This document shows positions 33,382 through 42,121 of a stretch of DNA of 64,000 nucleotides, one piece after another. How positions within the stretch are numbered: the stretch's first letter is position 1; each line of letters starts with the position of its first letter. The notes beneath the pieces are model-generated. The model was not told where the DNA came from. It was given only the letters and a program-made list of their open reading frames with translations, and searched no databases. The stretch is from an uncultured Sphingomonadaceae bacterium (GTDB taxonomy: Bacteria; Pseudomonadota; Alphaproteobacteria; Sphingomonadales; Sphingomonadaceae). Location of the stretch: assembly GCA_947497315.1 (NCBI GenBank), contig CANMFX010000002.1, positions 248,001 to 312,000 on the forward strand. Direction: 5' to 3'. Position numbers and translations under genes: made by a program.

Positions 33382-34147
33382 TCTCAAAACCATCTGGATC
33401 ATTGTCGCGATCATCGCATCCGCATTCATTGCGGGTCCGGGCTTCGCACAAGATACTGCGCCAGGTGCCTCGGCTGCCCTGGAACGGGCGCTGGATGATG
33501 TGTCGGGAGACGGGCAACCGTTGAGTACGACATTGCAAATCCTCATCGTCATGGGGTTGCTGACGATATTGCCGTCAATAGTCCTGATGATGACCAGCTT
33601 TACAAGGATCATCATAGTCCTTTCGATCTTGCGTCATGCGCTGGGCCTGCAACAGACACCGCCTAATCAGGTGCTGATCGGCCTGTCCCTGTTCCTCTCG
33701 CTCTTTGTCATGGCGCCCAGCATTGAAAAGATAAACGAACAGGCGATTACGCCCTATTCGGCAGACGAGATCACGTTGACCGAAGCCATTGATCGGTCGG
33801 GCAAGGTCATGCATAAATTTATGGCGAAACAGACGCGCCAAAGCGATCTTCGCCTGTTCATGGATCTTGCCAATGAAGATGGTTTTGAATCGACTGAAGA
33901 TATTCCTTTCTCGATCATGCTGCCTGCCTTTGTCACCAGCGAACTGAAAACCGCTTTTCAGATCGGCTTTCTCATATTCCTGCCTTTCCTGATCATCGAT
34001 CTGGTCGTGGCCGCCGTATTGATGTCGCTCGGTATGATGATGTTGTCACCGGTGATTATATCGATGCCGTTCAAACTGCTACTTTTCGTCCTTGTAGATG
34101 GCTGGGCCCTTACTATGGGCTCTCTAGCGGCCTCGTTTGCGAGTTAG
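33362..34147 (+). CDS. fliP: Flagellar export gate protein FliP
   Basis: I use the ATG at 33362 ([12 protein letters not shown]), though the ATG at 33371 is equally possible; both lie inside the end of fliO. After a cleavable signal (ending GPGFAQ) come four membrane helices and the signature [40 protein letters not shown]. The C-terminal membrane part ends [17 protein letters not shown]. It forms the core of the FliPQR export channel. Confidence 0.95.
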   Translation: MRKMQINLKTIWIIVAIIASAFIAGPGFAQDTAPGASAALERALDDVSGDGQPLSTTLQILIVMGLLTILPSIVLMMTSFTRIIIVLSILRHALGLQQTPPNQVLIGLSLFLSLFVMAPSIEKINEQAITPYSADEITLTEAIDRSGKVMHKFMAKQTRQSDLRLFMDLANEDGFESTEDIPFSIMLPAFVTSELKTAFQIGFLIFLPFLIIDLVVAAVLMSLGMMMLSPVIISMPFKLLLFVLVDGWALTMGSLAASFAS

Positions 34148-34149
34148 CC

Positions 34150-34425
34150 ATGACCGATAATGCAGATTTCTTCGTCGGTATCGCGCAGCAAGCCTTGTGG
34201 GTTACCGCTCTCGCAGCCGCCCCGTTTTTGATCCCCGCTTTGCTGGTCGGACTTGTCCTGGGCATGGTTCAGGCGGCAACATCGGTCAATGAACAAACAC
34301 TGACCTTCGTACCCAAGCTAGTTATTGTTGCCATTGTTGCTGCAATTTTCGGTGGCTCAATTCTTGTTCTGATTGTCGATTTCACGCGCGAAATTTACAC
34401 CAGGATTCCGGATTTACTCTTATGA
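34150..34425 (+). CDS. fliQ: Flagellar export gate protein FliQ
   Basis: A 91-residue protein with two membrane helices (about 16-40 and 52-78) and the conserved GMVQAATSVNEQTLTFVPKL linker. It is two bases after fliP, and its stop overlaps the fliR start (ATGA). Confidence 0.96.
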   Translation: MTDNADFFVGIAQQALWVTALAAAPFLIPALLVGLVLGMVQAATSVNEQTLTFVPKLVIVAIVAAIFGGSILVLIVDFTREIYTRIPDLLL

Positions 34426-35204
34426 TTTTGGCCGGTTTCGCTGATGTTGAAAGCCAGGTCTGGATGTGGATGATGGCGATGATCCGCCCCGGCGCGGCGA
34501 TGGTTGTGACGCCGGTTTTCGGTGCCGCCAATGTACCCGTCCAAATCCGTATCATCCTGGCGTTCATGATCGGAATGGTTGCGACCAACAGTGTAAGCTT
34601 TGACTTGCCGACCGATTCAGCGATCACCCTGAACAACATGATTTTCGTGATGGGCGAAGTGCTACTCGGCCTCGCTATCGGTTTTGCATTACAACTGGGC
34701 TTTGCCAGTGTGCTTATCGCAGGTGAAACAATCAGTAACGCCATGGGCCTTGGCTTTGCCAGCATGGCGGACCCGCAAACAGGGCAATCTACCCCTGTTA
34801 TTGGTCAGTTTTTAATGATCGTGGCGACGCTGTTGCTGCTCGCTATCGATGGCCATTTGATGCTGATCGCGGCGATTGTTGAAAGCTATTCCGCTTTGCC
34901 GCCGGGCTTTGCATTTCTGGGTCCCGAATTGCTGCTGGGCATGGTGAAATTTGGCGGCACATTATTTTCCATGGGGCTGCTCATTGCTCTGCCTGTCGGC
35001 GGCGCGCTCATCCTCATTCAATTTGTTATGGGCTTCCTGGCCCGAACGGCACCAGCGCTTAATCTATTCGCTGTCGGTATTCCGGTCACAATTACAGCTG
35101 GCCTGGTCATGCTGGCAATAACCGCCCCGATCATGGCCGACACGATTGTCCAATCTTTGGGCATGGGCCTCAATCAGGCTGTCTTCATTGCGGGAGGCGG
35201 ATAG
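34422..35204 (+). CDS. fliR: Flagellar export gate protein FliR
   Basis: A 260-residue protein with six membrane helices, typical FliR length. The conserved RPGAAMVVTPVFGAANVPVQIRI, ETISNAMGLGFASMADPQTGQ and FLARTAPALNLFAVGIPV segments are present. It starts inside the fliQ stop and its stop overlaps the GTG start of flhB by one base. Confidence 0.95.
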   Translation: MILAGFADVESQVWMWMMAMIRPGAAMVVTPVFGAANVPVQIRIILAFMIGMVATNSVSFDLPTDSAITLNNMIFVMGEVLLGLAIGFALQLGFASVLIAGETISNAMGLGFASMADPQTGQSTPVIGQFLMIVATLLLLAIDGHLMLIAAIVESYSALPPGFAFLGPELLLGMVKFGGTLFSMGLLIALPVGGALILIQFVMGFLARTAPALNLFAVGIPVTITAGLVMLAITAPIMADTIVQSLGMGLNQAVFIAGGG

Positions 35205-36346
35205 TGGCACAGGAATCCCCAACTGGCGGCGAAAAGACGGAAGCACCAACCCCCAAGAAACTGAAAGACAGCGCCGAGAAAGGTGATGTCCTCAAGTCGC
35301 AGGACCTTGGCGGCGCGATGGTTATTTTCTTTGGCACCGTGGCAGTCGTGATATTTGGCGGTACGCTGTATCAGGCGCTTGCCGATATGCTCGCCAGCGC
35401 GCTGATTTTCGATCATCGTGATGTTGAGATATTCGACATAGAAGGCCGCAGTTTCTCACTCGTCTCCGGTATCGTGCCGGAGTTTATGAGCCTGTTCGCC
35501 ATGTTGCTGGTTGCCGCAATAGCGACACCCGCATTGCTGGGATCACTGGGCTTTCGCTGGTCTGCGATGAAACCCAAACCATCAAAGCTGGATCCGATAA
35601 AGGGGATGGGGAAAATATTCGGAACCAATGGTCTGATGGAGCTTGGCAAATCGATCATGAAAGTCCTGCTGCTTGGAGTGGTCGGCGGGTCCATATTATC
35701 CATGCATTTTGGCGATCTTGCCCAGTTGGGTGTGCAGGATTTGGATATGGCGGTTGCCAGTTACACATCGCTTTTCCTGAAACTGTTGGTTGGTATCACC
35801 GTAAGCCTGATGCTGATCGCAATGATTGATGTGCCAATCCAGTTGTTCCAGCGGACGAAGCGCCTGAAAATGACCAAGCAAGAGGTCAAGGACGAGTATA
35901 AGCAAACCGAAGGTTCACCTGACACCAGGGCTATCCAGCGTCAGCGTCGCAGCGAGATGCTCAGCGATTCAACCCGCAAAGCTGTCGCAGACGCCACCGT
36001 TCTGCTGGTTAATCCAACCCACTTTGCCGTCGCGCTGCGCTATGACCGGGAACAGGATTATGCGCCTGTGGTGCTGGGTAAAGGCTGTGACACGATAGCT
36101 CTGGCCATGCGTGAAATGGCGGCAGAAGTCGGTACGCCGGTTATGGAATATCAGGATTTGACCCGCTCCATCTACTACACATCGGAGGTAGGAGAAACCA
36201 TTGATGATCGCCTCTATGCAGTGGTCGCTGCCATACTGAGCTTCCTCATCCAGCTGGATGAAAAACTGGTCAGCCCTCTCCACAAACCCAAAATCAGCCT
36301 GCCCGAAGACATGCAATATAGTGCCGACGGCAGCAGGATGGCCTGA
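35204..36346 (+). CDS. flhB: Flagellar export switch protein FlhB
   Basis: A 380-residue inner-membrane protein with a GTG start sharing a base with the fliR stop. The N-terminus (EKTEAPTPKKLKDSAEKGDVLKSQDL) and four membrane helices are typical. The autocleavage motif NPTH is at 270-273, so the switch from hook to filament export substrates should work normally. It is the last gene of the long activator-fliE-to-flhB run; fliD follows after 70 bases with its own promoter. Confidence 0.97.
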   Translation: MAQESPTGGEKTEAPTPKKLKDSAEKGDVLKSQDLGGAMVIFFGTVAVVIFGGTLYQALADMLASALIFDHRDVEIFDIEGRSFSLVSGIVPEFMSLFAMLLVAAIATPALLGSLGFRWSAMKPKPSKLDPIKGMGKIFGTNGLMELGKSIMKVLLLGVVGGSILSMHFGDLAQLGVQDLDMAVASYTSLFLKLLVGITVSLMLIAMIDVPIQLFQRTKRLKMTKQEVKDEYKQTEGSPDTRAIQRQRRSEMLSDSTRKAVADATVLLVNPTHFAVALRYDREQDYAPVVLGKGCDTIALAMREMAAEVGTPVMEYQDLTRSIYYTSEVGETIDDRLYAVVAAILSFLIQLDEKLVSPLHKPKISLPEDMQYSADGSRMA

Positions 36347-36367
36347 TCTAAAATGAAAAACCGTATC

Positions 36368-36394
36368 TTAATCGGCCCCGAAACGTGCCGTAAA
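36368..36394 (+). promoter_or_regulatory. Sigma-28 (FliA) promoter of fliD-fliS
   Basis: TTAA, 15 bases, GCCGTAAA. The block AACGTGCCGTAAAT is shared exactly with the flgM promoter. It ends 23 bases before the fliD start. Confidence 0.75.
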
Positions 36395-36416
36395 TCACCA
36401 GGAAGGTGAAAGAATA

Positions 36417-37769
36417 ATGTTTGGTAATGTCATAAACAGTATCGGTGCTGGTTCCGGTATCAATTCCGCCCAATTGGTGTCCGACCTCGTCGCGGCATCA
36501 ACCGGTGTCAAGTTGAGCCAGCTCAATGAACGCAGCCAGCTTAACAGCACGCGGATATCGGCAATGGCCGCCACCGCTTCCGCTCTGACTACCTTTTCCG
36601 ACGCAGTGAAAGAAACCCTCGATGGTCAGGGTTTTGTCGGTGAGCTGATATCCAGCCGCACCGAACTGGCCAACGCAACCGTGCTTGAAGATGCGCGGCC
36701 GGAAGGATTGCCAGCCTCCGTAGAGGTTGTGCAAATAGCCGCTGCCCAGCGTGAAATGACCGATGTTTTTGCCAGCGCTTCTGACCCGATTGGCGAGCGC
36801 ACTCTTACTATTACCAACAGCGGTGGCAGTTTCGATGTTGTCATCGACGATACCAACAACAGTCTGGCCGGTTTGAAAGATGCGATCAATGCCAGCAACA
36901 GCGGCGTTACAGCCTCTATATTGACTGACAATGCCGGGTCTCGTCTGGTATTTGAAGCGCAGGAAGGCGTCGAAAACGCTTTCACGATCGGTCAGAGCGG
37001 GCCTTCAGCAGCCTTGAACCTATCAAATATCGGCGCGGCGGCGGATAGTGTTATCCGGGTTGATGGTATAGAACTGACCAACAGCAGTAATTCGGTTACG
37101 GGTGCTATTCCTGGCGTTCAGCTATCGCTGCTGGCGGCTGAACCCGGCACAGTTTTTTCGATTAGCGGTGATTCAGAACCACTGGATGTCCGCAGTCTCG
37201 TGACGGAATTTGTTACCGCCTATAATGAACTGCGCAGTTCATTGAATGATGCGACCGCGCCCGGTCTGGCTGGTGTAAGCGGCGGTCCGCTGGCTGGTGA
37301 TCGCGGTGCCCGCGAAGTCATCCGACAGCTTAGCCAGCTGACATCAACCCAATTGGCGGATAGCGGTGATTTCCGGACTCTGGCCGATATCGGTGTGCGC
37401 ACCGAAAGCGATGGCACCTTGAGTATCGATAATGTTCGTCTTGATGCGGCGTTGGAACTGGATAGTGGCGGAATTAAATTGATGCTGGAGCCAGTCACCG
37501 TGAGCGATACCAATTTGGGCTTGAGCGGAGCGCTTGATGCAATTTCTTCCCGCTTGCAGGATGAGAATGGCGCTTTGGCACAGGCACAAGAGCGGCTTGA
37601 TGCGATCCGGGAATCTATTGAGGAACGCCGGGTGAAAATCACTGACGAGGGCGATCGCCTGCGTGAACAATTACAAACTACTTTTGCTGGCTTGGAACGG
37701 CAGTTGTCCGTTCTTCGGGCCACGCAATCCTATGTCGAACAACAATTTGCATCTTTTGATGATAACTGA
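36417..37769 (+). CDS. fliD: Flagellar filament cap protein FliD
   Basis: A 450-residue filament cap. The N-terminal part has the family start GINSAQLVSDLVAASTGVKLSQLNERSQ; the middle carries flagellin-hook IN repeats (TLTITNSGGSFDVVIDDTNNSLAGLKDAINASNSGVTASIL); the C-terminal coiled coil is ERLDAIRESIEERRVKITDEGDRLREQLQTTFAGLERQLSVLRATQSYVEQQF. AGGAAGGTG precedes the ATG. It is in a likely sigma-28 operon with fliS. Confidence 0.95.
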   Translation: MFGNVINSIGAGSGINSAQLVSDLVAASTGVKLSQLNERSQLNSTRISAMAATASALTTFSDAVKETLDGQGFVGELISSRTELANATVLEDARPEGLPASVEVVQIAAAQREMTDVFASASDPIGERTLTITNSGGSFDVVIDDTNNSLAGLKDAINASNSGVTASILTDNAGSRLVFEAQEGVENAFTIGQSGPSAALNLSNIGAAADSVIRVDGIELTNSSNSVTGAIPGVQLSLLAAEPGTVFSISGDSEPLDVRSLVTEFVTAYNELRSSLNDATAPGLAGVSGGPLAGDRGAREVIRQLSQLTSTQLADSGDFRTLADIGVRTESDGTLSIDNVRLDAALELDSGGIKLMLEPVTVSDTNLGLSGALDAISSRLQDENGALAQAQERLDAIRESIEERRVKITDEGDRLREQLQTTFAGLERQLSVLRATQSYVEQQFASFDDN

Positions 37770-37788
37770 CGTTAGAAAGAAATAAAGA

Positions 37789-38184
37789 ATGACATTTCAA
37801 TCCAATATTCGCCGTGCATCGAGCTATCAATCGGTTCAGAAGAACAGCCACGTATTGTCGGCCAACCCTTATGATCTGGTGTCGATATTATTCGCTGAAC
37901 TAAGGGATAGCCTGGACGCGATGATCGAAAGTGCAAAGCGCAATGATCATGGAAAAATGTTTGAATTTCGGGCCAAAGCGCTTGGCATTCTAAATGGACT
38001 GGATGAATCGCTGGATTTTGAAGCTGCTGGTGATCTCGCCCAAACGCTACATACCATCTACCGGGAAGCGGGTCGCCGGATTCAGGCGGAAGTTGGTGTC
38101 TCATTTATTGAAAAAGCAGAGTCCGCACGGGAAATGCTGCATGAAATAGAGAAATCATGGTTGGCAATCGCTCCGGGACGATGA
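37789..38184 (+). CDS. fliS: Flagellin export chaperone FliS
   Basis: A 131-residue helical protein with the FliS pattern (SYQSVQKNSHVLSANPYDLVSILFAELRDSLDAMIESAKRND and KALGILNGLDESLDFEAAGDLAQTLHTIYRE). It binds flagellin's C-terminus before export. It is 19 bases after fliD and faces the activator gene on the other strand. Confidence 0.9.
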   Translation: MTFQSNIRRASSYQSVQKNSHVLSANPYDLVSILFAELRDSLDAMIESAKRNDHGKMFEFRAKALGILNGLDESLDFEAAGDLAQTLHTIYREAGRRIQAEVGVSFIEKAESAREMLHEIEKSWLAIAPGR

Positions 38185-38217
38185 GCGTCTGAAGAGACGA
38201 TACCAATAGCGCTGGCG

Positions 38218-39321
38218 CTAAAAACCGGCGGCTAATGCTACGCTATCTTGCAGCTGTTTATCGATACTATGTTTGCGCATCTTGTCGATAAACGTGGTCC
38301 GTTTGATATTGATCGACCGTGCGGCTTTCGAAACAACGCCGTGTGATGCTTCCAAAGCATGCATTATGATGCGGCGCTCTTCATTTTTTAGATGGGCGTT
38401 GAGGTCGATGACGTTGTTTGACTGTGGTGCAGCAAACATCGGAGGGGTGGATGCAAAATCTGCCTCACTGTCTATGCTCGGGGCACTCTCAGCGAACTGA
38501 GGCTGTGCCTCCACTTGCCGGTCATGGATTGCCGGTATGATATCGGATTGGACCAAAGTCGCGATATCATGGGCATGGACCTGCTGGCCGGAAAAGAACA
38601 CTGTGGCGCGTTCAACGACATTGCGTAATTCACGCACGTTGCCTGGCCAATCATAGTTTTGAAGCGCAGCATAGGCATCTGCGGTAAAAATCGGCAGAGG
38701 GTTGCTATCTGATTGATTATTAAGAAAATGTTCTACCAACGCGGGAATATCTTCTGTTCGTTCGCTCAGAGCAGGGACTTCGATGGGTACAACACAAAGC
38801 CGATAGAACAGGTCTTCACGGAAAGATCCGCGTTGAATAGCGGTGCCCAGATTTTTGTGGGTCGCAGCGATCACTCTAACATTGATCGGAATATTCTGGC
38901 TGCCGCCGACACGGTTAACTATCCGCGATTCCAGAACCCGCAGCAATTTAACTTGCATGTTAAGGGGCATGTCGCCGATTTCGTCGAGAAAAATAGTGCC
39001 TTCGTTAGACTGTTCAAACAAACCGACATGCTTGTTGACTGCGCCCGTAAAACTGCCTTTTTCATGGCCGAACAATTCGGATTCAATCAACTGTTCTGGC
39101 AGCGCGCCACAGTTAACTGTTATGTTGGGAGCTGCGGCTCGTTGTGAAATACGGTGGATCGCTTCAGCTACAACTTCCTTACCGCTACCAGAGGGACCGG
39201 TGATCATGATAGAGCTGTTGCAACGACCGGCGAATTTTACCAGCATTCGCAATTGCTGCATTTTGGGACTGCTGCCGATCAGCTTTGATGCTAGGAGCGT
39301 CTCTAAATTTGCGTCACTCAT
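38218..39321 (-). CDS. Second sigma-54 enhancer-binding activator, receiver-less
   Basis: I place the start at the ATG at 39321 (MSDANLETLLASKLIG); the open frame to 39618 has non-typical sequence. The 367-residue product starts almost at once with the AAA+ domain: Walker A GPSGSGKE (42-49), contact loop GSFTGA (89-94, with Ser in place of the usual Ala), Walker B FLDEIGDMPL and WPGNVRELRNVV. A linker rich in Pro/Ser/Gln follows, then a Fis-type helix-turn-helix (HALEASHGVVSKAARSINIKRTTFIDKMRKH). No receiver domain. Location next to fliS suggests a flagellar regulator, possibly acting with or above the activator at 22638. Confidence 0.9.
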   Translation of the reverse strand: MSDANLETLLASKLIGSSPKMQQLRMLVKFAGRCNSSIMITGPSGSGKEVVAEAIHRISQRAAAPNITVNCGALPEQLIESELFGHEKGSFTGAVNKHVGLFEQSNEGTIFLDEIGDMPLNMQVKLLRVLESRIVNRVGGSQNIPINVRVIAATHKNLGTAIQRGSFREDLFYRLCVVPIEVPALSERTEDIPALVEHFLNNQSDSNPLPIFTADAYAALQNYDWPGNVRELRNVVERATVFFSGQQVHAHDIATLVQSDIIPAIHDRQVEAQPQFAESAPSIDSEADFASTPPMFAAPQSNNVIDLNAHLKNEERRIIMHALEASHGVVSKAARSINIKRTTFIDKMRKHSIDKQLQDSVALAAGF

Positions 39322-39372
39322 TAAAACTACCCAGATAACAAACCACAATATCCGGCATCGCCGGGGAGAGGT

Positions 39373-39401
39373 GGTTCGAAGATCCCGCAATCTCCGAACC
39401 G
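39373..39401 (-). promoter_or_regulatory. Hairpin and possible weak sigma-54 site upstream of the second activator
   Basis: GGTTCGAAGAT-CCCGCA-ATCTCCGAACC is an 11-bp inverted repeat with one mismatch (39373-39400). On the minus strand the same segment reads CGGTTCG-GAGA-TTGC (39387-39401), with GG and GC 12 bases apart but a poor -24 block. It could be a promoter, an operator or a leader hairpin. Confidence 0.3.
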
Positions 39402-39517
39402 TCACCTGGTAAAAACGTAAATGAACAAAGATGGTTAAATAGAAGTTAACTGGATCAGACCGCTTTGCAGAAACCAATTTGAAATGGTCACAACCGCTTT
39501 GCTTCTGAGCGGTCAGA

Positions 39518-39997
39518 TCACTTGAAATGAGACAATATGGTGGAGATCTTGTCTTTGCAGGTTTCAGAAGTGGATATGAAGACCATACGATTGTCAGAAG
39601 GATTGGGTGATTTCTCAAGCAGTCCTTCTTCTGCCATCACATTGATGTATCGCATGGCCGTTGTCATGGGTATTCCAGAGCTATGAGCGATTGAAGAGAC
39701 AGTGATCTTCTGGCCCCTGAGATCGCAAATATATGTGTCCAGACACATGTTCCAACAGGAATCGGCGAACAATCCGGAGCCGAGATTAAGCATATCGGCT
39801 TTGAGCCGGCTCCATTTCAACAGTCTTTCCGCACGATGAATCAATTCTGTTGCTGTGATATCGTCAACAGCCGGGTCGAGAATGTCCGTTTCGTTATTTT
39901 CGGAAGATACAACCAGCCCATTCAGCGCTTCGATCTTTTCGGTGGCTTCAGCCAGCGCTGACCTGATCGCGGCGATTTCAACGCTGACTGGGTCCAT
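39518..39997 (-). CDS. Winged-helix DNA-binding protein, paralogue of the gene at 358
   Basis: A 159-residue protein. The N-terminal 35 residues form a probable coiled coil (IAAIRSALAEATEKIEALNGLVV). The rest has a winged-helix pattern: WNMCLDTYICDLRGQKITVSSIAHSSGIPMTTAMRYINVMAEEGLLEKSPNPSDNRMVFISTS. Residue order and size match the 114-residue protein at 358-702, so the two belong to one family, distantly MarR-like. It is divergent in orientation from no close gene and lies just beyond the flagellar locus, so a link to motility is possible but unproven. Confidence 0.75.
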   Translation of the reverse strand: MDPVSVEIAAIRSALAEATEKIEALNGLVVSSENNETDILDPAVDDITATELIHRAERLLKWSRLKADMLNLGSGLFADSCWNMCLDTYICDLRGQKITVSSIAHSSGIPMTTAMRYINVMAEEGLLEKSPNPSDNRMVFISTSETCKDKISTILSHFK

Positions 39998-40163
39998 ATT
40001 TAAAAGCCGTGCCTCATCATAATTCTGCTAACTAACTCAATTTTCAATGAATGGCCATACTGTTACTTGGCATCTTTACATATTGAGACTTCACTCTATA
40101 CGGCCCATTTCTTTGCCTGAGCATGCTGATCAAGTGTAGTGCCGCTTATCACTATTTCTATCG

Positions 40164-41975
40164 CTATCCTTTCAGTAGCTCTACCTGCTCTGCCAATTCC
40201 AGCCACCGCATCTCGGCTTCATCCTTTTCGTCAATGAGAGTGGCGTTTTCTTCCGTAAGCTGTTCGAATTGGTTGAAATTTTTGGTGTACAAGTCGGCGT
40301 CGGATAAAGCTTCGGCGATTTGCTCCATGCGCTTGTCAATTGCTTCGATCCGACCGGGTAGCATGTCATAGTCCCGCTGGTCTTTATAACTCAGCTTCTT
40401 CGCCGGACTGCTTGACTTTGTAGTGGCTTTTGTCGGTGCTGCTTTGCCGGTTTTCCTGGACTTTGATCCGTTGCTATCGGCTTTACGCTTGGCTTCCCAT
40501 TCTGCATAACCGCCTGCGACAATATCTACCCTGCCGCTGCCATCCAGTCCCAAAGTGATGGTAACCGTGCGGTCCAGAAAGTCGCGGTCGTGACTGACCA
40601 GTAATACGGTGCCTTCATAGTCAGCAATCACTTCCTGAAGAAGATCGAGCGTTTCAAGATCAAGGTCATTGGTCGGCTCGTCCAGTACGAGCAAATTTGA
40701 CATACGCGCAAATTCCCGGGCGAGGAGCAGCCGGGACTGCTCGCCGCCTGACAAAGTGCCTACCCTGGCGTCAATGAGGCTGGGCGCGAACAGGAAGTCT
40801 TTAAGATAGCCCTGCACATGTTTTTTATTGCCGCGAACCTCCACCCAGTCACTGCCGTCAGCAAGAACATCACGGACGGTTTTATTACCTTCCAAAAGGC
40901 TGCGTTGCTGGTCAATAACGACACCGTTCAGCGTTTTAGCCAGATCGACTGATCCAGTATCCGGTTCCAGTTCGCCGGTCAGCATCTTGAGCAACGTCGT
41001 CTTCCCGGCTCCGTTGGCGCCAACAATTCCAATCCGGTCTCCCCGCTGAATGCGCAGGGAGAAATCCCGAATGATTGTGCGTTTGGCATCGCCTTCACCA
41101 AAAGCCTTGGAGATATTTTCGGCCATGATGACGGACTTTGTGCGTACATCATCGCTTTGGGCCTTCAGATTTGCCGTTCCGGCCGGACCAATCATGGCTG
41201 CACGTTGCGCCCGCATTTGATATAATTTCTCAAGCCGTCCCTGATTGCGTTTGCGCCTTGCAGTTACGCCGCGCTCCAACCAGCGTGCTTCCAGCTTCAG
41301 CTTTGCGTCAATTTTGCTGGCGGCCTGTGCTTCGTCCGCATGAACTTTTTCCATCCACGCGTCATAGCCACCAAAGCCGACCTCCTGTCGACGGATCGCG
41401 CCGCGATCAAGCCAAATAGTCTGCTTGGTGAGCCGGGTAAGAAAGGTCCGGTCGTGGGAAATCGTGATGAAAGCGCCTTTGTACCGCCGGAGCCAGTCTT
41501 CCAACCAGTCAATCGCGCCAAGATCGAGATGGTTGGTCGGTTCGTCAAGCAATAACAGATCCGGTTCCAAAGCAAGCGCTCGGCAAATCGCTGCCCGTCG
41601 TTTCTCGCCGCCGCTGGCCTTGTCCGCACGGATTGCAAGGTCTGTAGACAGCTGATCGGCGATGGACTGAACTTCATGTTCAGCTGGTCCGGGGCTTCCG
41701 GCGACCGCAAAATCAAGCAGTGTTTCGAATGGAGAGAAATCCGGCTCCTGCTCCAGCATCACGATATTGGTGCCGGGTTGGATCATTCGTTTGCCTTTAT
41801 CCGGCTCAATCTGATCGGCAATCAGCCGCAACAATGTCGTTTTTCCCGCACCGTTGCGACCAATTAACGCCAAACGGTCGCGCGGTCCGACATGCAGATC
41901 GAGGTCACGGAATAACCATCCTTCGCCTTGATGGAGAGATAGGTTTTCATAAGAGAAAATCGGTGGCTGAGACAT
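40164..41975 (-). CDS. uup: ABC-F family ATPase (Uup-like)
   Basis: A 603-residue soluble protein with two ABC ATPase domains: Walker A GRNGAGKTT near 38 with signature SGGEKRR, and Walker A GANGAGKTT near 318 with signature SGGEQSR. There are no membrane segments. A Lys-rich linker and C-terminal coiled coil (about 530-600) identify the Uup branch. Family knowledge: ABC-F proteins act on ribosomes, and Uup also affects transposon excision. Start is the ATG at 41975 without a clear ribosome-binding sequence. Confidence 0.9.
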   Translation of the reverse strand: MSQPPIFSYENLSLHQGEGWLFRDLDLHVGPRDRLALIGRNGAGKTTLLRLIADQIEPDKGKRMIQPGTNIVMLEQEPDFSPFETLLDFAVAGSPGPAEHEVQSIADQLSTDLAIRADKASGGEKRRAAICRALALEPDLLLLDEPTNHLDLGAIDWLEDWLRRYKGAFITISHDRTFLTRLTKQTIWLDRGAIRRQEVGFGGYDAWMEKVHADEAQAASKIDAKLKLEARWLERGVTARRKRNQGRLEKLYQMRAQRAAMIGPAGTANLKAQSDDVRTKSVIMAENISKAFGEGDAKRTIIRDFSLRIQRGDRIGIVGANGAGKTTLLKMLTGELEPDTGSVDLAKTLNGVVIDQQRSLLEGNKTVRDVLADGSDWVEVRGNKKHVQGYLKDFLFAPSLIDARVGTLSGGEQSRLLLAREFARMSNLLVLDEPTNDLDLETLDLLQEVIADYEGTVLLVSHDRDFLDRTVTITLGLDGSGRVDIVAGGYAEWEAKRKADSNGSKSRKTGKAAPTKATTKSSSPAKKLSYKDQRDYDMLPGRIEAIDKRMEQIAEALSDADLYTKNFNQFEQLTEENATLIDEKDEAEMRWLELAEQVELLKG

Positions 41976-42121
41976 TGTCTTTGCGCGTTATAGGCAAGTG
42001 GCGCTTTGCTCAAGTTACGTTTTGGCAAAAGCAGGCTATAAGGAACCAGTTTGTGACTATGGGGTGGTCGCATTTGATGAAAGCAGGGTTCTTAACTTTT
42101 GATTTTCTTGGAAGGAACGAC

